Part shown: positions 1-12,352 of the stretch, one piece after another
How the letters are laid out: each line of letters starts with the position of its first letter
Numbering within the stretch: position 1 is the first letter of the stretch
Source: Stropharia rugosoannulata
Lineage: Eukaryota; Basidiomycota; Agaricomycetes; Agaricales; Strophariaceae
Reading direction: 5' to 3'
NCBI GenBank assembly: GCA_028532985.1
Contig: JANCIK010000006.1
Location: 1,054,001-1,118,000 of the forward strand
Length of the DNA: 64,000 nt
Program-made: the position numbers and the translations under genes
Notes under the pieces: model-generated
What the model was told of the DNA's origin: nothing
What the model saw: only the letters and a program-made list of their open reading frames with translations
Databases searched by the model: none

Positions 1-385
1 TACTATCTGAGACAGGTAATCGCTAGAGCTCCAATACCTGTGGCACCATCGCAGTGAAAACATATACGGTATCATGAACTGAGAGATAACGTACGCATAT
101 AGTCACTCGTAGTCGTCCACGTAAGAGACTACTAGCCGGGCTATTTTAGTGCGGGGGCTAAAGCTTGCTAAAGCATGGTCATCTGGTTGGGTGGGAGCGC
201 GGATACCGCATTGGATTGAGAGCCAGTGTTTATTCTGTGAAATAGGGTTGGCCGATAATAGAGGGCGTGCGCAGTAGCCCGATGCTGTTTAAGCCTTGTG
301 CTTATCAGTTGGCGGGATGATATCACCTATGGATGCGGCGATGAAGGATATGATGAATGGATTGTATTGTCTGCAATGCATACAT
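1..385 (+). repeat. Left arm of a long diverged inverted repeat
   Basis: This stretch matches the reverse complement of about 3415-3775. Shared landmarks are the segment around agtcgtccac (111-120), gagagccagtgtttatt (about 218-234), the piece near aatagggttggcc (241-254), and agccttgtgcttatcagttgg (about 291-312). Small indels separate the arms, so the duplication is not recent. The arm reaches the window edge, so its outer end is unknown. It could be one terminal repeat of a roughly 3.7-kb element, or one of two copies of a short element inserted in opposite directions. Confidence 0.75.
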
Positions 386-941
386 GGCCACTTACAAGTT
401 ACTACGCAGGGCTGGCCGTATTGGAGTGATTGCGTTGGAGCACGGGTCCCGGGTGGGACTCGGAAGATTGCTACCGGATAAGATGGATTAAGTAATGCGA
501 TTCTGTGATTTCCGGCGTGAAGGACGTCCGATGGGTGGATGGCAGAAGGGAAGGCTGGCAGATGTGGATGGCGTTGCTGGGGACCGGTGGTGATGCTGGA
601 ATGAACATGCATAGCCTGGGAGCGGAGAGGCAGGGCCGTGTGCCGCGGCGGCTGTGGGCAACGCACGGATGGGTGGTCGATCGCTGTGCACGCGCACAGA
701 CCACGCGACGAGGACGGGGTGGTGGGGAAGAGAGAAGACGTCGGGTCGGGCAAATGGACGGGGGGAAGGAGGAAGAAGCGCGGGGGACGGCCGGGGCAGG
801 CCGGGGATTGCCGATAAAAGAAGCATTGGCGTTGATGAATGTCTTAAATAAGCGGATGACTGAAAGGGGGCAGGTTTCGCCTTGGTGACTGCCCCAGCCT
901 GCTTGCTCCCCACCACCATCCCCTCCTCCGAGCTCCACCTC

Positions 942-1743
942 ATGATGCTCGTCGAGCTCCCCGCAATGGACGTCGTCGCCGTCAGCGTCAACGCCCACGT
1001 CCCCTGGCCCCAGCTTCCCCCGTCCCTCGCAGCTGCCGCCCGCCTCGTCGCCCGGCCCAGTCTCTGGCTCGTCCTCCTTGCTACCCTCGTCATCCTCTCA
1101 AGCATCCGTGCTGCTCTCCTCTACATCCGTCCGGTACCCCTCCACAAGGCTTCTGTCTCCCTCGTCGCTGCGTCCCCGGAGAAGCCCGCGCCCTCAATAC
1201 CCGTCCCCACGCCATCCACCGCTGCGTCCCCACAGGCCTCGGGCACCACTCAGCCCCGGCCGACGACGAGCTGGTTCTGGGGCCTCATTAAGTGGGATTC
1301 GCTGCCTGCGCTGCCCGTGGCAGCTGGCCGCGGTTGGGTGCAACATCAGCCGGTGGGCATGGGCGTGGGCGTGGGTGCTGTTCGCCAACAACAACAACAG
1401 CAGCAGCAGGTGCAGCCCCGTGGTCGACGCGGTCCTGCCTTCGATCATCCTCGTACGTCTCTCTTCCCCTTGACTGTGCCCCCTGTCTTTTCATTTTTCC
1501 GTCCTGTTTGGCCCCTTTACCCCCTACCGCGCTGCTCTGCAACCCCTTTTCTTTTGCTTCCGTCCGCATGAGTTCTGACCCGACTCTCTCCCAGTGCCCG
1601 CCCTCTACCAATCGGGTCCCCCCGTCTCGATGGCCAAGATGATCATGTCCAGGCACACCTTCCGTCGCCCGAGCTCCCGCCCACCACCCGCGCGCAGTTC
1701 AAACACTGTCCAGTACCAGCGTCGCTCCCCTTCCATGGTCTAG
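942..1743 (+). CDS. Conserved single-pass membrane protein, Agaricomycete hypothetical
   Basis: The model has two exons, 942-1452 and 1595-1743, with a GT-AG intron (gtacgt donor, cccag acceptor) joined in phase 1. It gives about 219 residues. I chose the ATG at 942 because the frame upstream has only a TTG. The N-terminal third carries one hydrophobic segment (WLVLLATLVILSS), then a Pro/Ser/Thr-rich linker, a Gln run (about 8 Q) and a basic Arg/Ser/Pro-rich tail. The second exon holds a VSMAKMIMSRHTF block that looks like a conserved basidiomycete motif, recalled but not searched. The gene lies wholly between the two inverted-repeat arms. No function is known to me; a small membrane-anchored protein with a long soluble tail is an inference. 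Confidence 0.6.
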
Positions 1744-3414
1744 AGTTCCTCTTGCCTCTGTAGAGCGGACACACGCAAGTCGCCGCCCGCAAGATGATCG
1801 TTATGTTATTTATGTTGTTTTGTTTCTGTATTCCGAGACGTTTGTGTGGGAGAGCGGAAGAGAAAGAGTATGCTATTCTATCTTATCCTATCTATCCATC
1901 CGTCTGTCTGTCTGGCCACCCTTTTCTGCTCCCCGCTGCTCTCCCTTTCGACTCTCCCCCGCGCGTGCGTGCTGGAGCACCCTTAACCCGACTATACCCC
2001 GAAATCAGTACCCGCCCGATCACTACGACTGCTTCCCTGCCTACACCCGCATCCTCACCCACATGCTCTCGAATTCCTCTGCGCTGACCGGCATTGCACA
2101 CATACTCAAAATCTTCCCCATCGCTGTCGCCGCCCGGCTCGCGCCATCATTCCTCGCGATCACGCACCGATGCATCAATTTATTTCTATTATATGCGGCA
2201 TCATCGCCGCACGTTTTGACGCCTGATTAGGCGCTTACCCCGACTCGCTTCGTTTCGGGTGCCGGGGTGGAGGAAATTGCGTCATCACTCCGTCGTCGTC
2301 GTCCCTTTCGCACCGGAAGACATTTGGCATCCCAGGTTTGGGTGCCATCAAGTCACACGGACAGCCCCCTTGAAGTCCCTCACCTGGTGTATCTTTCTTG
2401 CTTGGTGCTTTCGCAGAGAGCTGAAGATAATGGGAATGGATGGAGTCTAGACTTCGACTAGAGCCTAGAGCAGTAATTTATGGGCATATCGTATCGACTC
2501 GACTGCATCATGTGGTAGATGGCCTGGGCTGGACGACTGGAAGATTGTGGAAGATTGGACGTAGCGTGGTGGAAGAGGGTGGAAGCTCGAGAGAAGGGGG
2601 TTAGATAATGGACGATGATGCGACGATTTTGTTGATGAAGATATGAAGACGAAGACGAAGATATGACCCAGTACGAAAGTTGATGGTTGTGTGTGGGTGA
2701 GTTGTTTGGGAGGGAGAAGTTGGCGGAGAAGGCTATGCGAACGAGGCCGGCGGGGTATTGTTATGTGGGTTAGGAGAACTGTGTCCCGCCTGCTCTGCTC
2801 TAATGATCGGGCCTGCACCCAATGTTGCGCCTACGCGAAAGAACCTGCAACCAGCCCAAATCGGAGCGACGAACATCCTCTCGTCCGTTTTACACCCCCG
2901 TCCTCCGCAGCACTTCACCATTGCTTATTTATATTCCCTTTCACGTTCCTCGTATTCCTCCTACCTTGACTACTATAATAGAATACATCCCGGACACTAA
3001 TGCTCCTTTCCTCTTTTATTTTTTTCCCTTTCTATTGTGCCTCCCTTTCTCCTTGACCCAACACTACTGCCCGCCTCGTCTTTTGTTTGTTTGCAGAATT
3101 ATTGCTTTGTTGGGACCGTTTTTTATTATTTATTACCTCTGCTTCGACCTTCTCCTTCACCGCTGATTGTGGTTTGTCTTCGCCGCGTCCTGCTTGCTTG
3201 TGTTCGGATGGATTGATTGGATTTCTTGTTTGATTTGGTGGTGGTGTTGCGTTGCGGTAGGTGGTGGTCCAGTGTGGAGTCCAGGTTGGGGAGGTGGAGA
3301 GAACGTAAAATGGTTTTGGCCGTAGTTAGTCTGAGATACGTACAACGCAGTAACGAATCATGAATATCCTCATGAGTTTAACTCGAGCAAGTTGCATGCA
3401 CGAAGGTGTTGTTA
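1744..3414. other. Non-coding stretch downstream of the TM-protein gene, inside the inverted repeat
   Basis: Open frames exist on both strands, but none shows a recognisable domain, codon bias or good splice structure. The sequence is C/T-rich on the plus strand, with long pyrimidine tracts near 1860-2000 and 2930-3060, as often seen in basidiomycete UTRs and promoters. I see no gene here. Confidence 0.4.
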
Positions 3415-3775
3415 TTATGACAATACAACCCATTCATCGCCCGCCTCTGCCTGCATGATATCATGCATCCTGCCAACTGATAAGCACAAGGCTTAAACCG
3501 CATCGGGATGCTACTCCCGCCCTCTATTGTGGGCCAACCCTATTTCGTAGAATAAACACAATAAACACTGGCTCTCAATCCAATGAGGTATCCGCGCTCC
3601 CACCCCGCCAGATGACCATGCTTCAAGCTTCACGCCACACAAAAATAGTCGTCTCTGACGTGGACGACTACGAGTCACTATGTGCGTATGCTCTCAGTCG
3701 ATCCATGATCCTGTATTCGTTTTCACCATAGTGGTGCTACTTCGGTGCTACTTGCAGGTATTCGAGCCAGATGAG
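3415..3775 (-). repeat. Right arm of the long diverged inverted repeat
   Basis: This is the reverse-complement partner of the left arm at 1-385. Both sides share the dyad around tgataagcacaaggctt (about 3479-3496), ccaaccctatttcgtagaat (3534-3553) and tggacgactacgagtcac (3661-3678). The homology continues outward to near 3775, matching the piece around ccaatacctg at the left window edge. The arms enclose about 3 kb that includes a conserved gene. Confidence 0.75.
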
Positions 3776-6029
3776 CTTACAAATGAGCCTTGTTCGTCAT
3801 TCGTCGAACCCAATTCCCCGAACGTCATACTTAGTTACCATCCTACTCCCGCTCCGGCTCATGTGTCTCCAACGCCACTACTGAACCCGGCCGAGGTGCT
3901 CACTTGAATCGGGCGTCACCTCGACTCTATTTCACCGGTCCCCCTCCGGGAAACATGCGCGGCAAAAACGCACCAACATCCGTCGTATCCGGCCTGCAGG
4001 TCTTGTGCTCATGGGAAACTAATCCCCGGCCTCCACGTCAGACCTGCGTATAGTCACGTCTTTCATTCGTTTTCGTTCTTTTTGCGTCATCGCGTCCAAG
4101 TTCCGCGTCTGCCTCTTCGCGTGCTTAACCTACAATCATCCACGATCATCGGTTACCGCCTTTCATCTGTTATACGCGCATATATTCGTCTTTCTGGTGC
4201 ATATATCCGTCTTTCATGCGCACACGGTCTTGTTATACTTACCTGACAATAATCGCTTCGCGATGACTTTGACTTGATTTAATAGAATCCATCTGCTACC
4301 GCCGACAATTCACCCGCTGTGCTCATCCTTTGCATTCGCAGGCTCTATGTCAGTTATCCTCCGTCTACGATCCCCGTGATGAACTTCTACATGAAAAAAT
4401 CAGGTTCAACGTGAAAGGATACAGGATGGCACTGCGTGAGTGGATCCAACACTTCATCACGCTGCGACTCGTCCGACAAAAGTGTCCAATGGCCCCATCG
4501 ACCTCGCACAGCTCTTCTCTCCTATCCGGCATGTATCTGTGGTCAAGCTCTTGGGTTCCCGTGCTACACATCGCCGCGTTCTTTGGGTCGCAAACACATC
4601 TCGACGCGTCTTGCGGGCGACGTGAACGCCCTCTCCTGGTAGATGGATACCCCTATCCTTACCCACCCACCCGGCGCCCTATCTAGTGACTGCCTGTGCC
4701 GGAAAGAGTACATTTAATTGATACTACATTACCAGCGTTGGACCCTTACTGAGCTGCCAACGGTATCAGTTCAGTATCATACCATACTCTCCCCTAGGAT
4801 CAGCGCTGTTTGTCTTGTTCGGCGTCCAGCCCTTCCGCTGAGCGGTCCTTCCGTTCGAGCCAATCAAGATGCAAACGCGTTCATAACGCGTTTATAAGAG
4901 CTCACACACACTTGCGCCTTCCCAGACCCCATTCACGATGCCGGTGCACGAGGCCCTTTTGGGCGTAATACCAGCTCTATCTGAATTACTCACCCCTCCT
5001 GGTACTGAGCACTGAGTGCTGAGTGCTGGATATTAATATGTAAGTTGTGCCATTTGAAGTGATTGAATCATTATTTTATCCATTCAGCGCTAAGCGCTAG
5101 GTACCTGGACCTCCGTCATTGGGAACCCTTCCTGTGAGTTCATTAGTCCTTTCTTCGTTGGGCTCGCTAGGCGACATGCAAATGTTGTCAGGTGCTCACT
5201 CTTTCTCTGCCGTCGTCTCCTTTGTGTTTCTAATATATCCCGCCCATACTATATGATTTCGGAAGCTCGTGCGCCGGACTGGTGCTACAATAAAAGCTGT
5301 CCGCTGCATTGATATACTCGAGTATCCGATCATAAGCCCCCCGGGGTTGAACGCTCCAGTGCTTTGCTTTGGTCAACAAGTAATGGTGAATGGAATCTTC
5401 ATCGCTGTGCATAATATCATGGGAAAGTAGTTGATACTACAAATGATAGCGCCTTCCAAGTATGTTCCCACAGACAGAGCTTCCCCCGGCCCCTATGTTA
5501 TCTGTTCCACGCACTTTATCCCTGTGAAATATCAGTCACAGTAAAGAAACATCCTATAGATCTCAGAATACCGGCGTTCAGGAGAGCAAATCTCTCTACC
5601 TTCAATAGTAGTATTGTAGAAATGTTGAGCTTGGTCTATGGTAAAAATGCCGTACAGTACTCAGGTACAAAAGCATGTACATACTTGTGATATCTTCTAC
5701 GATCTATCTCTTAACTCCAAACCGATTCTAAACATTGGTCGCTCACCATGGGAATGTTCAGGCAGGCCGGTGTGGTGAACGCCTGTTTTCAATTTAGGTT
5801 ACAATCACATTCCATGATTCAGCTTAAGGCATGTTATCCAAGATCCCGATATCGTGTATCATATGTTCCATTGCAATATTTCTTGCCTACTTGGAGTTCC
5901 CACAACGCAGACCCGGCACAGCAAGGTGATAAGGTGAATCAGCATTGTGTCGTCTCGAATGGGTGTAACATTTGTCACATTTATGAATGGTCTCTATTAC
6001 TAACAGTCAAGTGTATTCTGCCCTTGGGG
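3776..6029. other. Gene-poor region with minor repeats
   Basis: No supportable gene was found. The longest open frame, around 4330-4686, has no recognisable motif. Small local repeats are visible: two copies of a catatat-cgtctttc unit near 4178-4215, and a tgagtgc triplication near 5010-5030. The last 300 bp are the likely promoter of the decarboxylase gene. Confidence 0.4.
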
Positions 6030-6036
6030 TATAAAA
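6030..6036 (+). promoter_or_regulatory. Probable TATA box of the decarboxylase gene
   Basis: TATAAAA lies 64 bp upstream of the ATG at 6100, a usual distance for a fungal core promoter with a short leader. Confidence 0.4.
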
Positions 6037-6099
6037 CCATACTCCAGCTTGCATTAGTCTTTTATCTCTTCACGTAGCTTGCGCATCCAGACATTACAA

Positions 6100-9000
6100 A
6101 TGCAGAACTCCTCGTCGTTCTACGCCCCTGATAGCCAGCTTCCCCTCATAACCGCGCTGGTGCTAGGGCCCAAGGCCGAAAACGTGAATGTACTTTCCGA
6201 GGTTCTCGAGAAACTTGTGCTACTTCAGAAAAAGGCGCGGCAGGAATATCATAAAGAAGACCCGGTAAGCACAAGTCTATTTGAACTTTGTGCAGTAAAT
6301 TCTAAGTTTTCTTAGGGAGATTTTATAACACCGAATACGAAGAAAGCTCCCATTTTCAAGGCCACGCAGGATATAGTGAAGGGCAACATCAATTTTCTCC
6401 TAGAACTCCTGCAGGATGAATTGATCCCGTTATTCTCTCCTCGCTATGGAGCTCATATGAGTACCGATCAGTCTTTACCTGCAATTCTTGCATATCTTTC
6501 GACAATGTTTTACGATCTCAACAATTCTGCATTCGAAGCGAGTACACTCATGTCTGTGATTGAAGCGAAATGTGGGCTACAGTTGTGCGCCATGGTTGGC
6601 TATAATGTTACTACCGACAGTGCTGGTAGCTTGCCAGCGTGGGGACACTTGACATCAGGAGCCACAGCCGCAAATTTTGAGTCCATGTGGTACGTCATAT
6701 AATCATGAGCTTGCCTATTCTCGACTGAAAAGAAATTATATCACATGTAGGGCGGGTAAGCGACCCTGTCAGAAACATTTTTCCACAATAAGCTCATCTC
6801 ATTAAACAAGCTCGTAACCTCAAATTCTATCCTTTCGCTTTGAGAGAAGCTATGAAGAGCGACTTGAACTCAATCCGTGACAAGCTTAAAGTCAAGTTAT
6901 GCACAGGCAAAGAAAAGCTATTCGATACATGCGATACTTGGGAGCTTCTTAATCTCGATGCAGCTACAATTTTGGACTTGCCACTGAGGATTGCCGATAT
7001 TCTTCCACATGGAATCTCAACTGACCATGTTAAGCAGTACATAATGAAATACGAGATACAAACAATCGGAAAAGACACACTGAAGACCAAGTCTGGTATC
7101 GGACTGGAACCCATAGTCCTTGCGGCGAGAAATAAACTTCATTCTTGGTCCAAATCAGCAGGTAAGTAGGTGACAAAAAATGTAGTCTATTAATTGTCTG
7201 ACATTAATATGTTCAGCTGTGCTGGGTATTGGATCCGAGAATCTTCGAAGTATTAATGTTGATGCGGAGGCTAGGATGAGCATCAAATATCTCGAAGAGG
7301 AGCTGCAAGGATGTCTTCAGAAGAAAATCCCAATTTATCAAGTCGTGACTGTCGTTGGGTCATCAGACGTGGGCAGTATTGACCGCCTCAAGGACGTACT
7401 GGATTTACGCGAAAAATTCAAAAAGCTTGGCCTTACGTTTGTCATCCATGCAGATGCCGCTTGGGGAGGATACTTTTCAGCAATGCTCAACTTCGGTTCA
7501 GAGGTTACGACAGTCAAAACGAATGGGACCCTTAATCCGCAGTCTGTCTCTGCTACTCACGTAGGCTTGCGGAAGGATACCGCAGAGCAACTGGGCTATC
7601 TCAGGTTTTCAGACTCAATAACAATTGACCCTCATAATGCAGGCTACGTTCCGCACCCGGTAGGCTCTCTGTGCTTTCGAGACGGGCGCATGAAACAGTT
7701 TGTCACATATACTGGGTCAAAACTTGACCATGGCAGTCTGAATGACATGAATATGGGAATATATGGAATTGAAGGCAGGTAAGTTATCAGGTGGTACTCT
7801 ATAATACACAGATTTGGAACCTGAGTGCCGTTCTGATAAAGTAGACCCGGGGCTGCTGCATTAACAGCATTTGTTGCTCATGCGACAATTGGCCTGACAG
7901 CATATGGGCATGGAGCTTTTCTCAGCGAGGCCATGTATGCATGCAGACGTGTAAGAAACTCTTGCTCACGCTACGCAAGCCGGTTGATATATGCTGTCAC
8001 AGATTTCTGCTCACTGGTCGGCGATATCTACGGATAATACCAGCTTCACAATTACTACACTCAGTAGACTTCCATCTGAAAAGGATTCTACGTCTGAAAA
8101 GGCAGACATTGAGAAGCAGAAGAAGTTCATACGTGACAACATTTTATTCAATTCAAGTGACAAAATCTTCAGCGACAAAGATTCGATGAACCTTCTGAAT
8201 GAATTGGGACCCGATCTCAATATAAATGTGTTTGCTTGCAACTTCCGGCATCGGGATGGTACAGTGAATACCAGTATCAAGGCCGCCAATGAGCTCAATC
8301 GAGCCGTTGTAACCCGCCTTTCAGCCACGATGCCCAAGGATGGTCCCCGTACGATTCCATTTTATCTTACCTCAACTATCTTCAAGCAGGACGAGTATGG
8401 TGACTGTGTTACCAAATTGAAAGAGCGTATGGGATTGGACTCTGGTCCAGAAGACCTCCTTGTTCTCAGGAATGTGGTGATGTCCCCATTTACAACGACA
8501 AACAACTTCGTTGACACATTGATTGAAGCCTTCCAAGAGGTTCTCGAGGAAGAAGTGGAGGTACTGTTCGCTTCTGCTATTTCGAGCACCTAATTGTCTG
8601 ATATACTATACGCAGAATGCACGTAACCGCGTGGGAATATATCGGCAGCAGTACATCCACAGATTCATACTTCATCGGGATCGTGGGGATGACGTACAAA
8701 ACGGGTATCTAGTATACATACCGACCTCTGCGAGCTTCCACCAGATTATTATCTCAGTAAAGTTCCCCAAGTTCAAGCTCGAAGAGAAGGAATTGGAGAA
8801 GAACCTACCACTGATTATTGAATCAACAAGACCACGTCATCTCCACGACATCCTGGTCGGTCCGACGATTATAGGCAAACTGCAATACGGTGAAAGGTCA
8901 GTCGCTTGATTGATTATTACTGTGTCTACTACTCTCCTGACTGGAGCAACTCAGTCCCACGAACTTCCCGGTTCGTATTACAATTTCCAAAGTTTTGATA

Positions 9001-9531
9001 GACCAACCGTCTCCAGTTGCGAGACTGTCTATGCCACATTCTCGGCAAATAAGCTTCTATATTTACGGAACGAAGCAGGCGATTTTTTTGACCAATGTCA
9101 ATACATCGCTCCAAACTTCCCTGTTATGCGCCGAGGCCGTATATAACAAACGGGAGTGCGACCTTTCTCCAAAGGAGTTGGAAACAGGAAAACTTTTTGT
9201 TTCAGTCTACAACATCTCTGAGGCCGAGATGCTTCTACTCCAAGACACTTCCACCAGTCACTTCTTCGAACGGGGCAAGGTTCTTCAAGTCAACGTATAT
9301 AAGACTCAGTCCAATGGACAGCCACTTGTTTCCGAGAACGACAAGGTGACAGCTGGTACAATCACTCTGACAGGTCGTGTTTATGTCGGAAAACTCTCTC
9401 TTAATCTAAAAAGCCCAATGATCGCAGCAGAATCCACGACATTGACACCAATGGGACAGCTAGCCAGATCGGAGGAATATGTAGCCAAATTCCTGACGAA
9501 ATTACAAACCGTTGATATTAGGAAATACTAG
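6100..9531 (+). CDS. Group II PLP decarboxylase-like protein (ncAAAD type), Schiff-base Lys replaced by Asn
   Basis: Nine exons fit without a frame break: 6100-6264, 6316-6689, 6751-6755, 6811-7161, 7217-7778, 7845-7950, 8003-8560, 8616-8896 and 8955-9531, giving 992 residues. Exon 3 is only 5 nt. The N-terminal two thirds is a fold-type I, group II amino-acid decarboxylase: TSGATAAN, the PLP-nitrogen Asp in HADAAWGGY (Asp378), and a DSITIDPH block. The residue after DPH, normally the Lys that binds PLP, is Asn439 (AAT at 7636-7638). About 400 further residues follow, ending in a beta-rich region. That layout resembles the non-canonical aromatic amino-acid decarboxylases described from mushrooms such as Psilocybe. 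Without the lysine, ordinary decarboxylation is unlikely. It may be a decaying paralog, a pseudoenzyme, or a base error. It ends 188 bp from the convergent helical-protein gene. Confidence 0.85.
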
Positions 9532-9718
9532 CACTCAATGCAGCTGAGCGCTAATTTCTCCTGTTCTTGTACATACAATAATTCTTCTACCAATTTCTCC
9601 CTTCGATGTCGCATTTTTGCTATGTGTCACGGTGCCTCAATCCGCTGTGTAATATACGAACACTGTATTATTCACAGCTACAAAGATGATGTACATGTTT
9701 TACACAATGCCATAGTCC

Positions 9719-12352
9719 CTACTTCGAAACTGCCTCGATGTACTTGTTCACCCCATCTTCGACATTCTTCCAGTTATTGATGATCTGAGGCCTCAAAGCA
9801 TCCAGAATCTGGGGACCGGTTGGTCCACTCAGGACGTTATAGAATGTGTTCAGGTTAGACAAGGCCGTGGTTATATTAGCCCAGATAAGGGACACCGAAG
9901 AAAGGCTTTCCGCAATGGCAGTACAGTACGGAAGGAGACTGAAAACGAAGTCAGTAATATGAAATTAAGATCAACCTCTCTGCGCTTACTCTTGGAGACG
10001 GGCCTTGGTATTCTGTGCGTTACTGACTGCACCCTTGAGATCATTGATAGCGACCGTAATCTGAAGTAATGTCAGAAGCCGATCAACAGGAACGTGATCT
10101 AGTGACCTTAGACGCCGCGATAGCCTCGTAAACAGCAAGTCCTCCAAGAGCCGCTGAAGTATTAGTAATACACAAGGTCAGTTATGAGGATTTATGAGGT
10201 CAATCAAGGTCAGTCAACTCACCTCCGACTCCAAGGGCGACCAGCATACCAACACCGGGCAGGAAGACGGCGGCAGTGAAAGCCAAGAAAGCTCCAAATG
10301 CAGAAAGGATAGCATACATTGTCATTTTCTTTTGCTGCTCAGTGAGCTCGTCGATGCTGTTCGACCACCTATGGTTGACATGGGAGCCATTAACTTGTGG
10401 CTGGTTTACCCGTGTACAAGATGACATACTTAGTGATGTTCTCGTCGCACTCAGCGATGAGCTTGTTGACCAAGTTGATTACATTGTCCCAGTCATTCTT
10501 TACCTCGGTGCTTTATGTGTATTAGCGCATTGAGTAGAGGGGGAGATTTCAGGTGAACACACTTACGAGCGTGCCGATAGTGCAGCAGCCTTTCCCTGAT
10601 ATTCCTTGACAAGAGGTGCGTTAGTCGCGAGGAACACGCTCATTGGTAGATCAGTTCCCGACGCCCTGTCGTCTGGAACGACAGTCGGAAGCAGGGCAAT
10701 TTGAAGGCCGGCATAGGCGCCGAGATCACGCGCAACTGGAAGGGTATCTTGCTGAAGTGTTGTGTATTTGTTGCGGTAGAAGTTCATGACGGTATACAAG
10801 TCAGAGTCGGATCCATCTATAGGACTAGTGCACTTGTACTGGTCGAGGAAAGGCTGGGAAAGAAGAGTCTAATAAAAAAGGATTAATGTTAAGTTAACAG
10901 CTTGTAGCTGGTGCTACTTACATTGAATTGGTCAATAACACGACCAGTATCGTCGGCCAACTCCTCCAATTTTTGTTGGGTGTCACCCGGAGGCCTGAAT
11001 GTAATTAATCAATATTGTCGATTGGAATAAAAATAGAGATTGAAATACCCAAGGACCTTTTCGACTACATCATCGTCGCTGTTGCTACACGAACGCATCG
11101 AGTGAGTCCAAATGAAGATTCAAATGATTGCTAATGGCTCACCTGGTGAACATACGAACTTCATCGCTCTTAAGATAAACAGACGCATAAAGGGCTTCGT
11201 TACCGTGCAGAGCAGCAAGCTTGTGTAAATCAATCTCTGCCTTGGTGACAGGAACCTTAGGAATAGCGTTAAATCTCGCAGAGAGTATACGATAGTTCTG
11301 GGAAGATTTTAGACTCGAGGGACCTGAAATGGGCGCCTGCAGGGCTTGAACATAGGCTTGAGCGTCCGACGATACGGTTGCCCAATCCTTAGTCAACTGT
11401 GTTGCCTGAGCCGGGGGAACAACCTCGGTGATTTCGGACACGGGTCCCATGCGCGTTGCTACATCGTCCCAGACGTCCAAAAGACTGCGCGAGGATTTGG
11501 TTACGGTCTTAAGGCTGTTGCTCAAGGTAACAAAGCGTGTCTTGAGATCAGAAGTCCTTGTTCGAAGGCCCTTCAAGCTAGATATGACCTTCTGGAGTCT
11601 GAATTGGTCATCCCAGAGGGTCTTGAACGAGCCAGTTATGGTGCTGATAGTGACTCCAAGAATTGTGGCGATCTGGACGTCGGAGTCCTCTGCCGTTGAA
11701 GCTAGCTTGTATAGAGTCTGTATGTCGTCGTAAGTATCAAGTATTTATCTATGGTAAATAAATATATCTACCTTTAAAACCTCCCACAAGGTCGCGATAA
11801 TGTTCTTGCTCGCAAGGGCAGCGCTCTGCTGGGCAATCTGCTCGTCAAGCGTCTTAAGCGAGGCGCTTAGATTGTCAATGCGGTGATCAACCGAGGTGAT
11901 GTATTCTGCAAACTGTGACGTGTGACATGGAAGTTGTCAGTTCAACATGGCTTTACTTAATGATGTGTACAACTTACGTCTGAGAAAAATCTCTGGTTTG
12001 CCTCCGACTCGGCACGAGCGTGATCAGCGTATTCCTGTGCGACTGGTTGCATGGTCGCAACAAGGAGCTTGACGTTCAAAGATCCAACGAGTGCGGAGAA
12101 TGTCGACTCATAGCTGATGACTTTGCGGGCAAGCTCGATGTCAATGTTGGACAACGTAGAGAACCGGTTGTTTCCGTCAGTGACAAGAGAGAGAAGATTG
12201 ACAGACTTTTCGGTGTCGATTTCAATAACCTCGAGATGCGGGAACACCAAGAGGTCGTTGAACGCCCGGCGAGCAGTGACGTAGTCTGGCGCAAAACTCG
12301 AAAGAGAGTCAAGCTTGGTACCAGGCCCGAGAGCGGTAACGAAGTTAGACAT
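9719..12352 (-). CDS. Long alpha-helical protein with hydrophobic segment, alpha-pore-former-like
   Basis: The ATG is at 12352-12350 and the likely stop at 9721-9719, with many short GT-AG introns (for example near 11700-11770, 11100-11150 and 10430-10570). The exact exon chain is not fixed here. The product is nearly all heptad-like helix, rich in Ala, Ser, Thr, Leu and Lys, with no signal peptide. One stretch near 10215-10325 is strongly hydrophobic and glycine-containing (ending FLPGVGMLVALGVGG), set between long amphipathic helices. That layout matches alpha-helical pore-forming proteins (ClyA, HBL/NHE, XaxA types), but I cannot show homology. It is divergent from a second protein of the same build starting at 13248, suggesting a pair. 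Membrane remodelling or a structural coiled-coil role are alternatives. Confidence 0.55.

Noticed and set aside
1384..1410. CAA/CAG run as a possible microsatellite of interest
   Set aside because: It encodes a short Gln tract inside the TM-protein gene; such tracts are common in fungal coding sequence.
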